Shown here one piece after another: positions 36,018 through 47,820 of a stretch of DNA of 64,000 nucleotides (its first letter is position 1; the number at the start of each line of letters is the position of its first letter). The notes under the pieces are model-generated. The model saw nothing but the letters and a program-made list of their open reading frames with translations, had not been told where the DNA came from and searched no databases. The position numbers and the translations under genes were made by a program. The DNA is from Heligmosomoides polygyrus polygyrus (lineage: Eukaryota; Nematoda; Chromadorea; Rhabditida; Heligmosomidae), in contig OX377203.1 of assembly GCA_947396885.1 (NCBI GenBank), positions 27,469,253 through 27,533,252 of the forward strand, given 5' to 3'.

Positions 36018-36919
36018 ATTAGAGTGAGCCAAAAGTAATGAGATTCCTTGCTGTGCCCATATATATCGTGACTGGAGTCTGGTTTCGTGCTTCTCGTATT
36101 TGTATGTTTGTTTGCTACTTACTGAAGACCACCTAAGAAGTGACCACTTTCGTCCTTTCAGGAACCATGCCAAAACCCCAGTCTGTCTCATGCCGAAACC
36201 CCAGTCTGACGAATCGACCTGTGTCGTGCAAATCTCGCCGAATTCCCAACCTCAAACAGCCTGGACTTAATAGTCAAGCAAGATGAGAAGTGCGTCTTCT
36301 ACCTTAACCTGCCAAGCAGCGAGTCTGGGTGAAGCCTGTTGACCCGTTACCGACCTTCGTTCGGTGGGATGTTCACGGCAAGAAGCACCTTCTGAGCTTT
36401 TGGGTCTGCGCCCATGGACCGGTATACTGGAAGATGTTTTCCGAAAGCACGACGATAGACTCCAAGGCCATGGTGAATGAAATAGAAGAGATGGACCGGC
36501 GACTCGCACTTATTCGGTCTCAGCGCTTTCAAGAAGGTCCTCCTTTTTGACAACGCAGCACCCCTTCAGGCAAAAGTGACCACGGATAAGCCTGCTCAGC
36601 TTGGCTATGTTCACATGCCTCACTCAACGAATTCGCCGGACATCTCTCCATGCGACTACCACTACTTCTTGAGCCTCTAGGACTTCATGGTCGGAAGGGA
36701 CACAGGGACCCAAGCAGACCTCGAAAACCATAATGAGCAGAGGATCAGCACCAGGCCTAAGCAGTTATGGAAAGATGGGATCAGGAAGTTGGTTGATCGA
36801 TGCCAGCAAGGTAATTGACCTCAATGGCGATTATATTCCGCAGCACCGTTGAGTAGTAATTGAGTTATAAAGAGATAAAAAAATTTATTGAATTTGTCTC
36901 ATTACTTTTAGCCCACCTT
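36018..36919 (+). mobile_element. mariner-type element, copy 2 of the head-to-head pair
   Basis: Starts TTAGAGTGAGCCAAAAGTAA and ends with the inverse of AAGGTGGGCTAAAAGTAATG at 36,919. The plus strand reads VRWDVHGKKHLLSFWVCAHG, PVYWKMFSES, MVNEIEEMDRRLALI, then FDNAAPLQAKV and SPDISPCDYHYFLSL, and WKDGIRKLVDRCQQ: a mariner transposase with frameshifts. Same family as 33,951-34,800 in opposite orientation. Confidence 0.82.
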
Positions 36920-37529
36920 AGTACTAATAATAGCTCCTTTGTACCGAAGATGTGGGAGCTCGAACTGACTCAACACAGTTGGTTACTCCATGCCTTTAAG
37001 AGGAACAAAGCGCACTAAAGAAGTCTTGACTACGGTAACAAAGTCAAGCTCATTGACTTCATCCATAACGGTGACACAAACTACTTCTTGTCTCCTCCCT
37101 TCCACATTCGTGCAACCGGGGTTGTCATCACACCTCCTAGATGTTTTGTTCAATGGAGCAATCGGTATTACGATCGGTTGCCGCAGAACTGCATGCCATT
37201 TTTTGAAAAAGCTAGTATCTGACTCTAACAGAACAAAACTCCCCAAAGCAGTAGTAGATGCACCTACTTCCACATATAGAGGCTGCAAAAAAAACGCCTA
37301 CTCGCACATCGCACACTATGAATATAATTTTTGCCATTCTACAGCAGCTCCGAAATACTAGAAGAGAAGATCAATTCTAGTCTAACGCTTTTCGTGGAGA
37401 TATCAACTCGATTCGGCTACGATTGCCTCGAAATCAAACGGGTCTTCCATTTCTACTGGCTAAGTTGACGGTCCTGCTGACGCACCACCGCAATTTATTC
37501 GGCGGTTAACCACGCGTTCAAAAACATCC
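36920..37529. other. unassigned stretch with an open frame on both strands
   Basis: A segment of about 300 bp (36,983-37,288) is free of stops in one plus and one minus frame, but neither resembles a family I know and splice borders are absent. Confidence 0.3.
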
Positions 37530-37600
37530 ACAAAAGTAAAATGCATGGCGCATTCCAAAAAAGATCGATTAGTAAACGTCCACTTTTAATCGTTACCTTT
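37530..37600 (+). mobile_element. SINE-1 3' fragment
   Basis: AAAATGCATGGCGCATTCC and the following block match the 3' end of the family. Confidence 0.55.
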
Positions 37601-38287
37601 CATCAACTTTCGAACATCGATTTTATTGTATCTCTTCTTTCGCGGGGATGCGTGCTTCAAGTGAACAATCACGATTGATTTCCAGGACAAAAAGGTGACA
37701 GTGAGCGAGAACACTGCCCGTTATATGGAGCTTTCAAACTGGTCGGCTCGGCACCAGTTCGATCGTCGCAGCTCTTGAAACGGTGCAACTCTTCGTAGTG
37801 CTCTGGTTGGAATTTATGTGTGTGGCGTATGCATGATTTACATACATACGTACTGTCTCTGCTTAAACTGAGATCGGTTCCTGGCACTTTCGTACCTATA
37901 AGGCTATACTGACTGCATTTCGCTCAGTTATAACTTCCTCCGGCGTTCGTTGCTCTCATCCGTTGCAACTATATCCGTCTGTCAAACGCATTATACTCTT
38001 AGTAATTAAATTCCGCGGCGTTCATTATGCTCGTTCATTGCTCCGGGTGCTTGGTCGCTTGGCTGTTCAACGACGATTATAAGTACGCTTCACCAGTGTT
38101 GAGATCGAACTGCTCTTTCAGCGTCTGTTTCATGTACCTGTTTGAAACTGGGTCTCGCATTCAAAGACTCTGAGTCCTGCTAGTCCTCGAACGGTGAGAG
38201 TTGCGCCGCCGAGGGAATTTATTCAGTTCGTCGCTTCCTTTCGAGGGCTGTGACGGTCGGAAGAGGCATAGCCTATGACGTTCACCT

Positions 38288-38410
38288 CTAAGCTTTGGTT
38301 CGGATCCGCTCACCCCAGCCAAGCCTTCCATCCTTCGGAGGTTCGTGAATTTCTACCGGACTTGCTTGGGAAGGATAAAGCACTTGCTTGTCTATCGGCA
38401 CTACGCCTGC
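38288..38410 (+). mobile_element. SINE-1 internal fragment
   Basis: CAGCCAAGCCTTCCATCC, then CGGACTTGCTTGGGAAGGAT and AAAGCACTTGCTTG. Its right end passes directly into the element with 21-bp subrepeats. Confidence 0.65.
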
Positions 38411-39466
38411 ATTTATACCAATTTCACTTTCACATCAAAGTGGATAATTTTCAAGCTAGTGCATTTCGAAACACGCAGGACACTTTTCAAATTGAACTGG
38501 ATAGTTTTCAAACTAAATGGACACCCTCCTGAGCAAGCTGAACGTTTTTGAAATCAAACTGAACATCTTTCAAATCAAAACAAAGATAAAAAACGAAATT
38601 GCTGGGCATAATGACATTATGCTTTATTTCGTTGATTTGCTTGAGTTAACTGAAACTGTTCAGGTTTGTTGTGTTTGCTATTATCCTCTTATGAGAGCAA
38701 TTAAGCTGCAGTTATAAATAAATAAATAAAACGAGCGTCCTCCACATCAAATTAGAGACTTTCCAGCACAGTTATAACGGTTTTTGATTAAGTAAAATGC
38801 AGTACAACTTTATTTGAAATTTTTCAACTCAGCTGCGCCAAAAAAGTGGACCCACTAATTAAAATTTTATCAACATTTACTTTTTGGAGAAAAATAATTA
38901 TTCAAATAATGTTTTTTCAAGCACACAAAGGCATCAAATATGTAGTATGTTAAAGGCTGAGCTCGCGCCATGTACTCGAATAGATCATTGTCGTTTTTAC
39001 GTCATTTATACTGTTAATGTTGCTTACCTGTAACAGGGGGTGGGAATATGTTTTTTATTGCTGTTTGATGCACCATTCACATCTGTGCTACTGCACGCAA
39101 GAAAAGTTTTTGCTGTCAATCGAGTGAAAATCGCGACGATCCAAGCGAGTGCATGGCGCCATCTCTTTTTAATGTAATTAATGATTGTTGCTTATCTGCG
39201 CTTTAAAGAACGGATTTATTGCATTTCTTTAAAAGATAAAAAATAATAATTTTTATACAATTTAAAATTTAAACAAATTTAGCAGGTTGATCACTTCTTG
39301 ATGTGGATGAATTTTAAAAAGATTTTAAAGAAATTCATACAAAAATTCCCTTAACCGAAAAAGAATACGTAATGTTTAGTTTGATTTAAAAAGCGTGAGG
39401 CTTGTTTAGGATGTACAATAACTTGATTTTAAAAGTGTTCAATTTGACATGAAAATGGTATAGATT
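38405..39466. mobile_element. non-autonomous inverted-repeat element with 21-bp subrepeats
   Basis: The left end has about seven degenerate 21-bp units (38,441-38,585), for example GGACACTTTTCAAATTGAACT and GAACGTTTTTGAAATCAAACT. The right end (39,370-39,466) carries the inverse, ending GACATGAAAATGGTATA. Internally GCGCCATGTACTCG (38,967) and GAGTGCATGGCGCC (39,151) form the inverted pair shared with the elements at 14,560 and 54,672. No coding capacity is seen. Confidence 0.55.
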
Positions 39467-39474
39467 GCCTTCAC

Positions 39475-39550
39475 TTGTAGCGTAGAATGCGTGGCGCATC
39501 CCACAAAGGGATTGACTAACCCCGCCCTTTACACTTACCCTTATCGTTTC
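39475..39550 (+). mobile_element. SINE-1 3' fragment
   Basis: TAGAATGCGTGGCGCATCCC, GGGATTGACTAACC and a CTTTACACTTACCCTTATC tail: only the 3' end survives, directly beside the previous element. Confidence 0.7.
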
Positions 39551-41015
39551 TATTTAAAGGCGAAAGATGGTTAATGCGGTGGTGCTATTCCACGCCTCTT
39601 CATGGAATGTTCAGAAGCCGTGCACCTATAGGAAACGGCCACGTGCTAGTCACCGTACTTTTGAGTGGTGACGTGGCTAGTAGCTCTCTGATAACGAGCC
39701 ACAGCAAACACCTGAATTCGTGAAGAATCTGAGACTCCGCAGGCCATTCCTCCAAGACGGACAGGTCTCTGCTTAACTGAATGCCTCCCTGGTGCTCTAG
39801 TCGCCACATAGCACACTCCGCTTGTGAAGTGCTCTCTGTCTCTGTTTTCGAGAAACCGACAGAGATCAACAACGGGCGATCTCTGGAAATTCCTCTTTCT
39901 CAATATGAGGTAGAGTGGAATCAACACTGTGAACGAGTCTAACGATAAGACCCCGCCTTCCCAGCCCGCTAGGTTTCTCCACCACTTCCTCCCACTAATT
40001 TCTTTTCGTTCTTTGCTGTTCAGTTTTCTTTCTTCTTTCCATTTTCGTCACTTTTCTCTATTGCTTCGTCTCCTATATTTCCTTCCTTTCACATCGGCTA
40101 TTCAACGCAGCATTTTCTAGCCGTGATGAGGACGTCTGTTTTCGTATGTGCAGTTATATTTTCTTATTTGCTTATCGGACGTTATTGTTCTCAAACCATA
40201 TTCTAGTTTCCATTATAGTTGTTTAGCTAGTGTGACGTGTTTGGCGCAGCCGGTAGAATGCGTCACTCTCACGCGCATCATCGGTCGCATTTATGACCGA
40301 TTGCCATCTCACGAAAATAATGCAGTCTTCCCGTTTGTGTAAACATGAGGGAATACGCACCCGAAGCGCTTCTATGTCTCGTGAATATACATGAATATTA
40401 TGAAGAAGTAAACGCAAACTCCAATGGTTCGTTGGTTGTTCCTCTCATCAGTTCTCAGTTCCTGTCCACTTCTCTGTTCTGACTACGTCCCTTCAGTTCC
40501 ATGATGGCAAATAACTTTAGGGATAGCGTTACTTCTCATGAGTAATAGTACACGCATGAACAATCCAATGTCAGCGAGATCCCTTTGAGATCACACCATC
40601 AGAGGCTTAAAGATTGAAGCACAACTGAGCAGTCAGGTGGAATACGCGGCGCAGCTTAAAACCCTATCCTTTATCCGTTATCTTTTATTCTTCTTTTACT
40701 TATCCCTTAAGGAATACGCGGCCAACATCAATATCCTTAGGAATACGGGCTAGAATGCGCTGAGCAACTTGAAACCCTGCCCTTTCTCCGGTACCTTTTA
40801 TTCTTATTCTACGTTTTCCGTAGAAAATTCATTGGGCTTTCACCTGAGGAATGCGACCTTACCATGTAGACCAAAATGCGAACCACAAACACAAGGTCCT
40901 TGAGAAACTGTTTCCGGTATTCGGCATCAGCATATGATCAGCTCCCCACCTCTGGTCTTCAGTTCTAATGGTTACTTGCATATCGCCAAGGTGCCGTTGG
41001 CATCTGTTTGGTTAG
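39551..41015. other. unassigned stretch with SINE-like tails
   Basis: At 40,640-40,830 two diverged tandem units (GAATACGCGGCGCAGC / GAATGCGCTGAGCAAC, each followed by AACCCT and a C/T-rich CCTTTATCC or CCTTTCTCC tail) resemble SINE-1 3' ends. Minus-strand open frames at 39,600-39,927 match nothing I know. Confidence 0.35.
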
Positions 41016-41149
41016 CCAAACGTTAATCGCTGAACAATTTCTGAAGAAAGAGAAAGGGCGGCTTGTGAAAGAGCATCAGTGGCAGCAAAGGTTTTCACTG
41101 CAGCACGACGTAGACTGTAGATTTTCGTTGTCGAGATGTCGAATAACTG
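41016..41149 (+). CDS. orphan exon-like segment, product unknown
   Basis: Bounded by TTTGGTTAG and G|GTGAGT, 134 nt, open as 44 codons with one split codon at each side. The peptide is QTLIAEQFLKKEKG followed by RLVKEHQWQQ and a Cys/Arg-rich end, suggestive of a helical, charged protein. I do not recognise it and found no neighbouring exon in matching phase. It could be chance. Confidence 0.25.
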
Positions 41150-41606
41150 GTGAGTTGCCCCTTTTTTTGGAGGAAACAGAATCTGTTCTTATTTTACGAT
41201 TTTGGCGAATAAAAAAACATCCAAATTCTCTATGGGATACGCCGCGTATTTTACCTTAAAGGTGACTTGAAGAAACTCTGAGTCATTCCTCATGGATGGC
41301 GGGGTGCAGGTTTGATGACGACCGGAATGACGCGCTTGTGAACAGAAAAGTTTTCGTAGTATGACAGTAGTGGTATGAAAAATTAAATTGATTTGGAATG
41401 CAACCGAAAATCTGCCGCTTTAGCTGACTACCCCTCACTTAATATATCTGTAAACAAAACTAAATGGCAGAGTGTAGTGGGACATAGGGCTGGTTTACTA
41501 TCTCAAAGCTGAGATTGTCTTGATATGCCTTACATAAGATTTCACAGTTTTTAGTTAACACAGCGCTGCGGCAGGATTTTGTAGCTTGGCAGATACTTTA
41601 ATGGAC

Positions 41607-41672
41607 CTTCGAATAGAAGGATAAAGGTGGCGTTAGTCAACCATTTTGTGGGATGCGTCGGGCATTCCATTT
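41607..41672 (-). mobile_element. SINE-1 3' fragment
   Basis: Antisense GGATAAAGGTGGCGTTAGTC and GGGATGCGTCGGGCATTCC. It lies 20 bp before a sense copy. Confidence 0.65.
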
Positions 41673-41694
41673 CCGCATACTATCGTGAATGTTG

Positions 41695-42033
41695 GTGCGT
41701 GAAGCGCAGTCGGAGGAGGGGCTGGCCGTCGCCTGCACCCGGTACCAGGATCCTGGATCGGATTTCCCGCCTAGGCCAACCAAGCCTTCCATGCCCCGTG
41801 GTCGGTGAACAGCTTGGCAGATAAGGTCTGGATGGCCTCGGGAGCACGGCGATACCCGAACCAGACTAGTCTGGGAAGGATAATGCGCTGACGTATTCAT
41901 CGACTGGCCAACGCAAGTCATTGTATAGCCAAATACGCATTCAACTGGCCTCCACGACATCTCGTAGAACTAGAATGCGTGACGCATCCAAAGGGGATTG
42001 AATAACGCAGTCCCTTATCCTTTATCCTTTATC
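41695..42033 (+). mobile_element. SINE-1 copy with A box and triple TTTATCC tail, carrying an inverted patch
   Basis: A-box region GAAGCGCAGTCGGAGG, B-box region ATCCTGGATCGGAT, GGGAAGGATAATGCGCTGAC, GAATGCGTGACGCATCC and CCTTATCCTTTATCC plus TTTATC at the 3' end. A 41-bp patch (41,823-41,863) is in the wrong orientation for this copy and matches 42,161-42,201 at 40 of 41 positions. Confidence 0.85.
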
Positions 42034-42039
42034 GTGAAG

Positions 42040-42235
42040 GCCATTGCGTCGCGCATTCTGCAACTGCTACAACAGCTTTCGGTGGTCAGCCAATGGACAA
42101 GTTAGGGTTTCATCATTCCCGTACAAGCCTGCTACCAATCAGCCGACTTCGGAGGAACGAAAGGTCTGGATGGCCTCGGGAGCTCGGCGATACCCGAACC
42201 AAGAAGTTCTGTTAAGGTTGCAAGAAACAGGCAGC
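42040..42235 (-). mobile_element. SINE-1 copy, 3'-eroded
   Basis: Antisense: GCGTCGCGCATTCTGCAAC, CGGTGGTCAGCCAATGGAC, CAAGCCTGCTACCAATC and the block 42,161-42,201. It lies 7 bp from the tail of the previous copy. Confidence 0.7.
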
Positions 42236-42965
42236 GCTTTCCCCGACCGTGATTCCACGAGCCTACGGGCAGGGTGCATTACTACCAAGTGGAATAAAGC
42301 AACAGCGTAATTAGAGTTTTTTCTTAACACACCAAAGCACCAACCATATTTTATAGGCTATTAAGCTATTTGGCTTCAATGCTGCTTCTTTAGAACAGGC
42401 GTGTCTTCCAATTTCTTTATGAATCCAGGTACGAGATGCGCTTCATAGCATTGAATGCTAACTTGTTAAAATGAACACTTTCATCTATTAAAATCATTTG
42501 GTAAACTTTAAAACCAAATACCTAACAAGGGTAAAGACTGGCGCTAACATTATGGTGCCGAGTTCCATACATTCCACGGTGCGAAGGTCGTATTCCATCG
42601 TAAAATCAAGAGATCCGTGAAGGGTGAAAACGCCCTGAGCAGCGTTTCGAATAGTTGTTTATGTGAAGAAGACTATCTCATAGAACACCGAGCAGCTGGA
42701 TTGGCTGTTCCGGAGCTGCAACTCGGAAAACACTTCCTCGATTGTTGTCGTCTACGCAGCAATCTACATTCTGGAGGAAGATGCCACATCGCTGTCGAAG
42801 TGTCCGTCGCATAGTCGCATTCTACATCAAAGTTCTGAGCATTTTTGGACACTCGCATGTGAAGGCCTCATTCTAAGCTTCAGACATCTTCAGACAAACA
42901 ACGTATAGATACGTTACAGTGTGCCTACATATGTATGTATTTATTTATTTAGTTATTTATTAGGG
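42236..42965. other. unassigned stretch
   Basis: No supported gene or repeat apart from short TTTA units near 42,940. Confidence 0.4.
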
Positions 42966-43240
42966 CTCGTGTCGCGCAGTGGGAAGGGGTACCGGCTGTC
43001 GCGTCCACCCGATACCAAGTTTCTGGTCCGGATTTCTCCGCCAGGCTAGCCAACCCTCAATCGCTCTGGAGTCGGTGAATTGGTACCAGACTCGTCTGGG
43101 AGAGATAAAGCGCTAATTTGTTCATCAACAGGCCATCGCAAGTCATTGTATAACCAAATACGCATTCAAATCGCCTCCACGACTTCCGTAGCGTGGCGCA
43201 CTCCAAAAGACATTTAGCAACGCTGTCCTTTACCCTTTGT
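42966..43240 (+). mobile_element. SINE-1 copy, near full length
   Basis: A-box region TGTCGCGCAGTGGGAAGGGG, ACCGGCTGTCGCGTCCACCC, B-box region TTTCTGGTCCGGAT, GGTACCAGACTCGTCTGGG and a CCTTTACCCTTTGTC tail. Confidence 0.85.
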
Positions 43241-44304
43241 CATTTAGTTATTTATATTAAATATATATGCAACCCACGTATGTAACCAAATATTATTTTG
43301 TTTTTGGTGGTTATTTTGTTGACTACGTTAAGCTTGCGCTCAACGATCACTCACTATAGGTGAACCACTTTCGTTTCGTCCTTACTAACAACAAGCACCC
43401 GGTGCCATCTCTATGCTAGCATTCCTTAGGCTTTTAGCTGTTTTAGCGTACTCTTCAAAGACATGCGGCATCTACTAGTCCTTCCATTTGCTCCGGGAAA
43501 CCACATTGTTTTGGGCCTCATAAATGCCACTGATCCTGCGTAACATGATGCCGCCTTGGAGCATCGTATCGGATGTCTAACTAAGCGATGAGAGCACACG
43601 CAATTCGTTGAGCTTTGCTCAGCAATGCCTGAGCGAGCGAACGACATCCTCCCTCGTGTTTTTTCTTCTTTTTCTTCGGCGCTCTTTAGCGGACATGTTG
43701 CGGTTCCGAACGGTTCGCCCTTCCGTCCCGCTTTCCTGCATTTTTGGCTAAATGATCTCATGTAAATTGCACGGCCCTGCCCTTCTGCTCCGTTCTGGAA
43801 CTAGCGCACTTGACCAAAGGTTTAACCTTGAAAACGTGATGTGCCTACAGCACTAGATATGTGCTCAGCACTTTCTCCACTCTATTCAGAATTAGAATTA
43901 GAGTAAAGGAATCATTAAGTGGATGCCATGTTGAGTTCATAAGAGGCCAGAAACCCACTGCTTACGTTGCGAAATTTCTTTCGAAATTTCTTTTCCAGCG
44001 CCATTTCATTACGATTACCTCTTTGCCTTTCAGAGAAGGTCGGAAGTGTGTCTACTTACTACATGGATAGGTCACGCTACGCATTACTTATCTCTTTGGG
44101 GGCAATAAGAGCATTAGGCGAAATAAACACGCTTAAATAACAACTATAAAGCACCGAAACAGCTTGTGTTCCAGTGAAATCAGCTACCATACTATTGAAC
44201 ACATCCTCCCAAATGAAGTTATTTTGAGAGATTTTCCATGTTATGGTCTCGAGTGGTGTTGCTTTGAACATTTCTGTGTGCTGATCTATATGTCTTATCT
44301 ATCA
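43241..44304. other. unassigned stretch
   Basis: A minus-strand frame of 111 codons (43,426-43,761), rich in Arg, Lys and Ser, matches no family I know. I leave it unannotated. Confidence 0.3.
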
Positions 44305-44583
44305 TCGTGGAACGCAGTTGGAGGTGCCGGCTGTCGCGACCGCCCTATTCCAGGTTCTTGGTTCAGATTTCTTCCTCCCAGTTCAACCAGACCTTCAATC
44401 CCTGGGTCGGTATGTTGGTACCAGACTCGCCTGAGAGGAGTAAAACACAGAATTTTTCATCGGCTAGTCATTCTGTAGGCCAAATACGAGTGCAAATCGC
44501 CTTTACGATATCCCATAGAAATACAATGCTTGGCGCATCCCAAGAGCGATTGTATGACTCCATCGTTTATCCTAATTTATCCA
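44305..44583 (+). mobile_element. SINE-1 copy
   Basis: GGAACGCAGTTGGAGGTGCC (A box), GGTTCTTGGTTCAGATTTC (B box), TTGGTACCAGACTCGCC and a CGTTTATCCTAATTTATCC tail. Confidence 0.8.
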
Positions 44584-46047
44584 TCAGCATTAGATTTTAG
44601 CATCTAGTGCATCAGTGCGATGATGTGGAGTATCTGAAACCTAGAGCCACTTTTAGATCTTGGAGTCAATAAGTTGACCTTCTTGATATCTTTAGCATAA
44701 GAATATAAACTCATAATGAACCGCTTTCAATTAACGCTGACTTATGTGGGTCCATCATGGTAGCAAGACGTTTTCGGCAATTTTCCTGCAACACTTCTAT
44801 CTTAGGTGCCCTCTCACAAGTCGTAAATCACAGGACCGTTTTTTCCAACAATATGGGGCCATTTTGAAGAGGAGTTACAACTCCACCGCAATAATTGCTG
44901 TAGTCATGGTACTTTCAATGCTTAAAAAACAGAGCCGTACTGAACATAAACACAAATTTTCCATTTTTGGACTTTTTAGGGCTGAGTTCAGGCCTTTCGG
45001 AGATTTAGTCGAGCTATTGTGCTGTACCTTCGACATAAAATATTTTTCGGTTGTTGTTTATACCCGTTTTTAGTTTAGTGTTATTATATCCGTATAGTGT
45101 TACAATCCTTGTTGAAAAGGATTCATTAGGTACCGTTGAAGAAGCAAACACCGGTCGGACTTTCACTGATGTCGTTTTCTGCGGCTGCAGTGTTGGAAGT
45201 CTGGCCTTTTCTTCCATAGAACGTCCACTGAATCATTCCATTCATCTAGCGCAATGTCCTTGATCCTGCACGGTCCCTTTGAATATTCTAAGCTATTTCG
45301 GTGAGTCAGCAAAGACGGTCTGGGCATTGTTTCCAGCATTTCCTTCTGATGCTTCGCCTACCCTGTTCCTTGGCTTCACAGTCTTTCTTTCTCTTTTTTT
45401 TTCTTTTTTTGTATTACTGCTTTTTAAGTCGTGAACTAGCCATGCATTCTTCTAACCACCAACATTTTTATTCGGGCATAATATCTAGATTCCCTTCTGA
45501 CTCCGTAGCCTTCTCTCAAGACTGGGGGCGTAGGGTGCCAAAAGTCAAAAATCAGAAATCGCCTCTAAAGAAAGGTGACCAAAAAACTCGACCTTCTATG
45601 GAGCTTCTTACATTTCTTTTCTACTAAAATTACACCTTATTAACGTAGCCACCACTCCCAAATATCCTGCCGAATGGAGAAACTGAAAGACAGAAACTGT
45701 GAACTCTTCACTGACCTGCTACCAGCACGCTATACTGACTGATTTTAAATTCGCTCCCCAGGGGGAGCGTGTACAGCGTATGCCAATTCGTCTAGGCCAC
45801 CCTCTCAGGAAGAAAGAGCGAATATGTTCGGGCAGAGAATCTGGTTCACTCTTCCGCTCCGATGCAGCGCGGAAGTGCCCGATGAGGCAGATGTTTTCCA
45901 TCGGCGCCGAGCTGTTTGTGAGCGCCGTCTTTAAAGGTATTTCCCAGTGGTAGTCACATTTCCGTCTACTTTCCGACGGTGATAACTCACCCCAGGGCTT
46001 TGAATGGACGTCTCTTCCTCTTCTGCTTTTTGGTTCTTACCTTTAAC
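44584..46047. other. unassigned stretch
   Basis: Several short open frames, none with recognised similarity or paired splice sites. Confidence 0.35.
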
Positions 46048-46220
46048 GGACTGGTACCAGACTTGCCTGGGAAGGACAAAGAGCTGACTTGTTCATCGGC
46101 TGGACACTGCAAGTCATTGTATGGCCAAATTCGCATTCAAATCACCTCTACGACACCCTGTAGAAGCAGAGTGCGTGGCGCATCTCAAAAGGGATTGAGT
46201 AACGCCGTGCTTTATCCTAC
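46048..46220 (+). mobile_element. SINE-1 copy, 5' truncated
   Basis: Begins inside the family at GGACTGGTACCAGACTTGCC and runs to CGCCGTGCTTTATCC. The tRNA-like head is missing. Confidence 0.8.
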
Positions 46221-47820
46221 AGGATTGAGGAGGATTCTTGGATTCTTGAATACCTCGTGCGAACTCCTGTAGTTCGTCTTCGCATCTTTGCCCACATTCT
46301 CCTACTTTCTCTAGAAACTGGGCGGACGGTTGCTTATCTGTGCGTGATGTATAAACTCCGATGGAAGTACACTGTCTCCTTGCACTGCGTTGTGCTCCTT
46401 GTACTTTAAAACATCAGACAGGCTATCCTCCTTCACGGTTAGGGCAGGGTTTGTTCACATAAAGCTTGCTAAAAAAAAAAGGCTTCTCGCTGTTCTTTTC
46501 CTTCAATAAAGGACCTTTCAATCACCACTGACTTTAGATTTTGTTTCGTTTGAATGCACTGCGTTGTTGCTGCGTTGTGCTCCTTGTATTTTAGATGCTG
46601 TCCGTTGTCCTGTTCTCATTGAATTTCTAGCTTCTGTCCTCAACGGCACATTAACACTCACATCATGAATGCAAAGGTAGAAGATAAAGATAGGCGTTAG
46701 TCAGCCCCTAATGCGGATGCGCTACGCATTCTACCTCTGGACCTACGCTAACTGCACGAGTAATTGACCTTTTCAACGACTTACGATGCAAAGGTGACGG
46801 GCATGTCACTGTTTCTTATTTCCTCTCTTCGCCTAGCATTCATTCGTTCATGAAACTCAGGAAAATAATCTAAACGTTCCATAGACTGCTCTTCAAATCT
46901 ACAATAAGTGGATTTAAATGAAATCGTAGCCAATTCACATATCCCTTGACCACTCTTACGATTTTCTCATCACTCTTCTACTTTCGTGCCAAAAATTGTT
47001 CGAACGAAGCTGAATGTTGCCGGGAATTTTTCAAGAATTTCTCAGTGCTGTTTTTAACCCCCATTGTCTCTTTAAGTTCGTTCCGCAAGATTTATACTCG
47101 CTTGCGAAGGAAAGGCTTTGATCGAGCGTTGCAAATGTTAAGAAACCCCCTCTTCCCAGGCTATGCGAAGATGCATGGCCGCGACGGACTTGACGAGGCT
47201 CCTAGAAGTGGCACCTAGTGCGCTCTGCCCACTGCTCGATGGTCTTCTCGCTAATTCCTTCAGCAGCCCCGTCGCCTGCAGCCGAAGGCTTCAAAAACGA
47301 CTCGTCACCCTGCTGAGAATGCGCCTATGAATCGCCGAGAGGCGCCCGGCGGCTTCCGCTCTATCGCGACCCGCCTCCATGTGTTTGTTGTTTACGGGGG
47401 ATCTCTCTCCTTCGTTCGCCCGAAAAACGACCACGTGCTGCTCTCCACAATCTCTCTTGATCCGAGTGAGCCGCTACTGAAAGGGTCCTTTGGGACCTTT
47501 TCCTTCTTCGGCAATAACGGCGCTAATTTCAGTTCTACAACGGTTCCAGCCCGTATAGAACTCTCGTCATCTCGAGCTGTCTGCGTAAGCCAAAGTTCGC
47601 GAATAATTGAGCAGATGGCGAGTGCTCATTATCGAAAAAATGGCGGAGGGGTGGGGGGGGGGGGAAGAGAGCAGGTCTGAGTCAGCAGGTCCTTAGTCGA
47701 GAGGGATGGATCCATCAAGGCCGTTGATGCAGCCACACATGCCGTCCCGCCGTTTGTTCTCCTTTTTTTCCCCCTCCACCCGTGTTTTATTGAACTCATT
47801 GCTAACACCTAACGCAAGCC
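46221..47820. other. unassigned stretch with SINE-1 scrap
   Basis: A SINE-1 antisense scrap (GATGCGCTACGCATTCTACC) lies at 46,676-46,738. The GC-richer block 47,150-47,700 contains a pure G run near 47,650. I see no supported gene. Confidence 0.35.

Noticed and set aside
36983..37361. About 100-codon open frames on both strands
   Set aside because: No similarity recognised, no start context or splice sites, and both strands open in the same place.
43426..43761. 111-codon minus-strand open frame
   Set aside because: Arg/Ser/Lys-rich, no known domain, no supporting neighbours.
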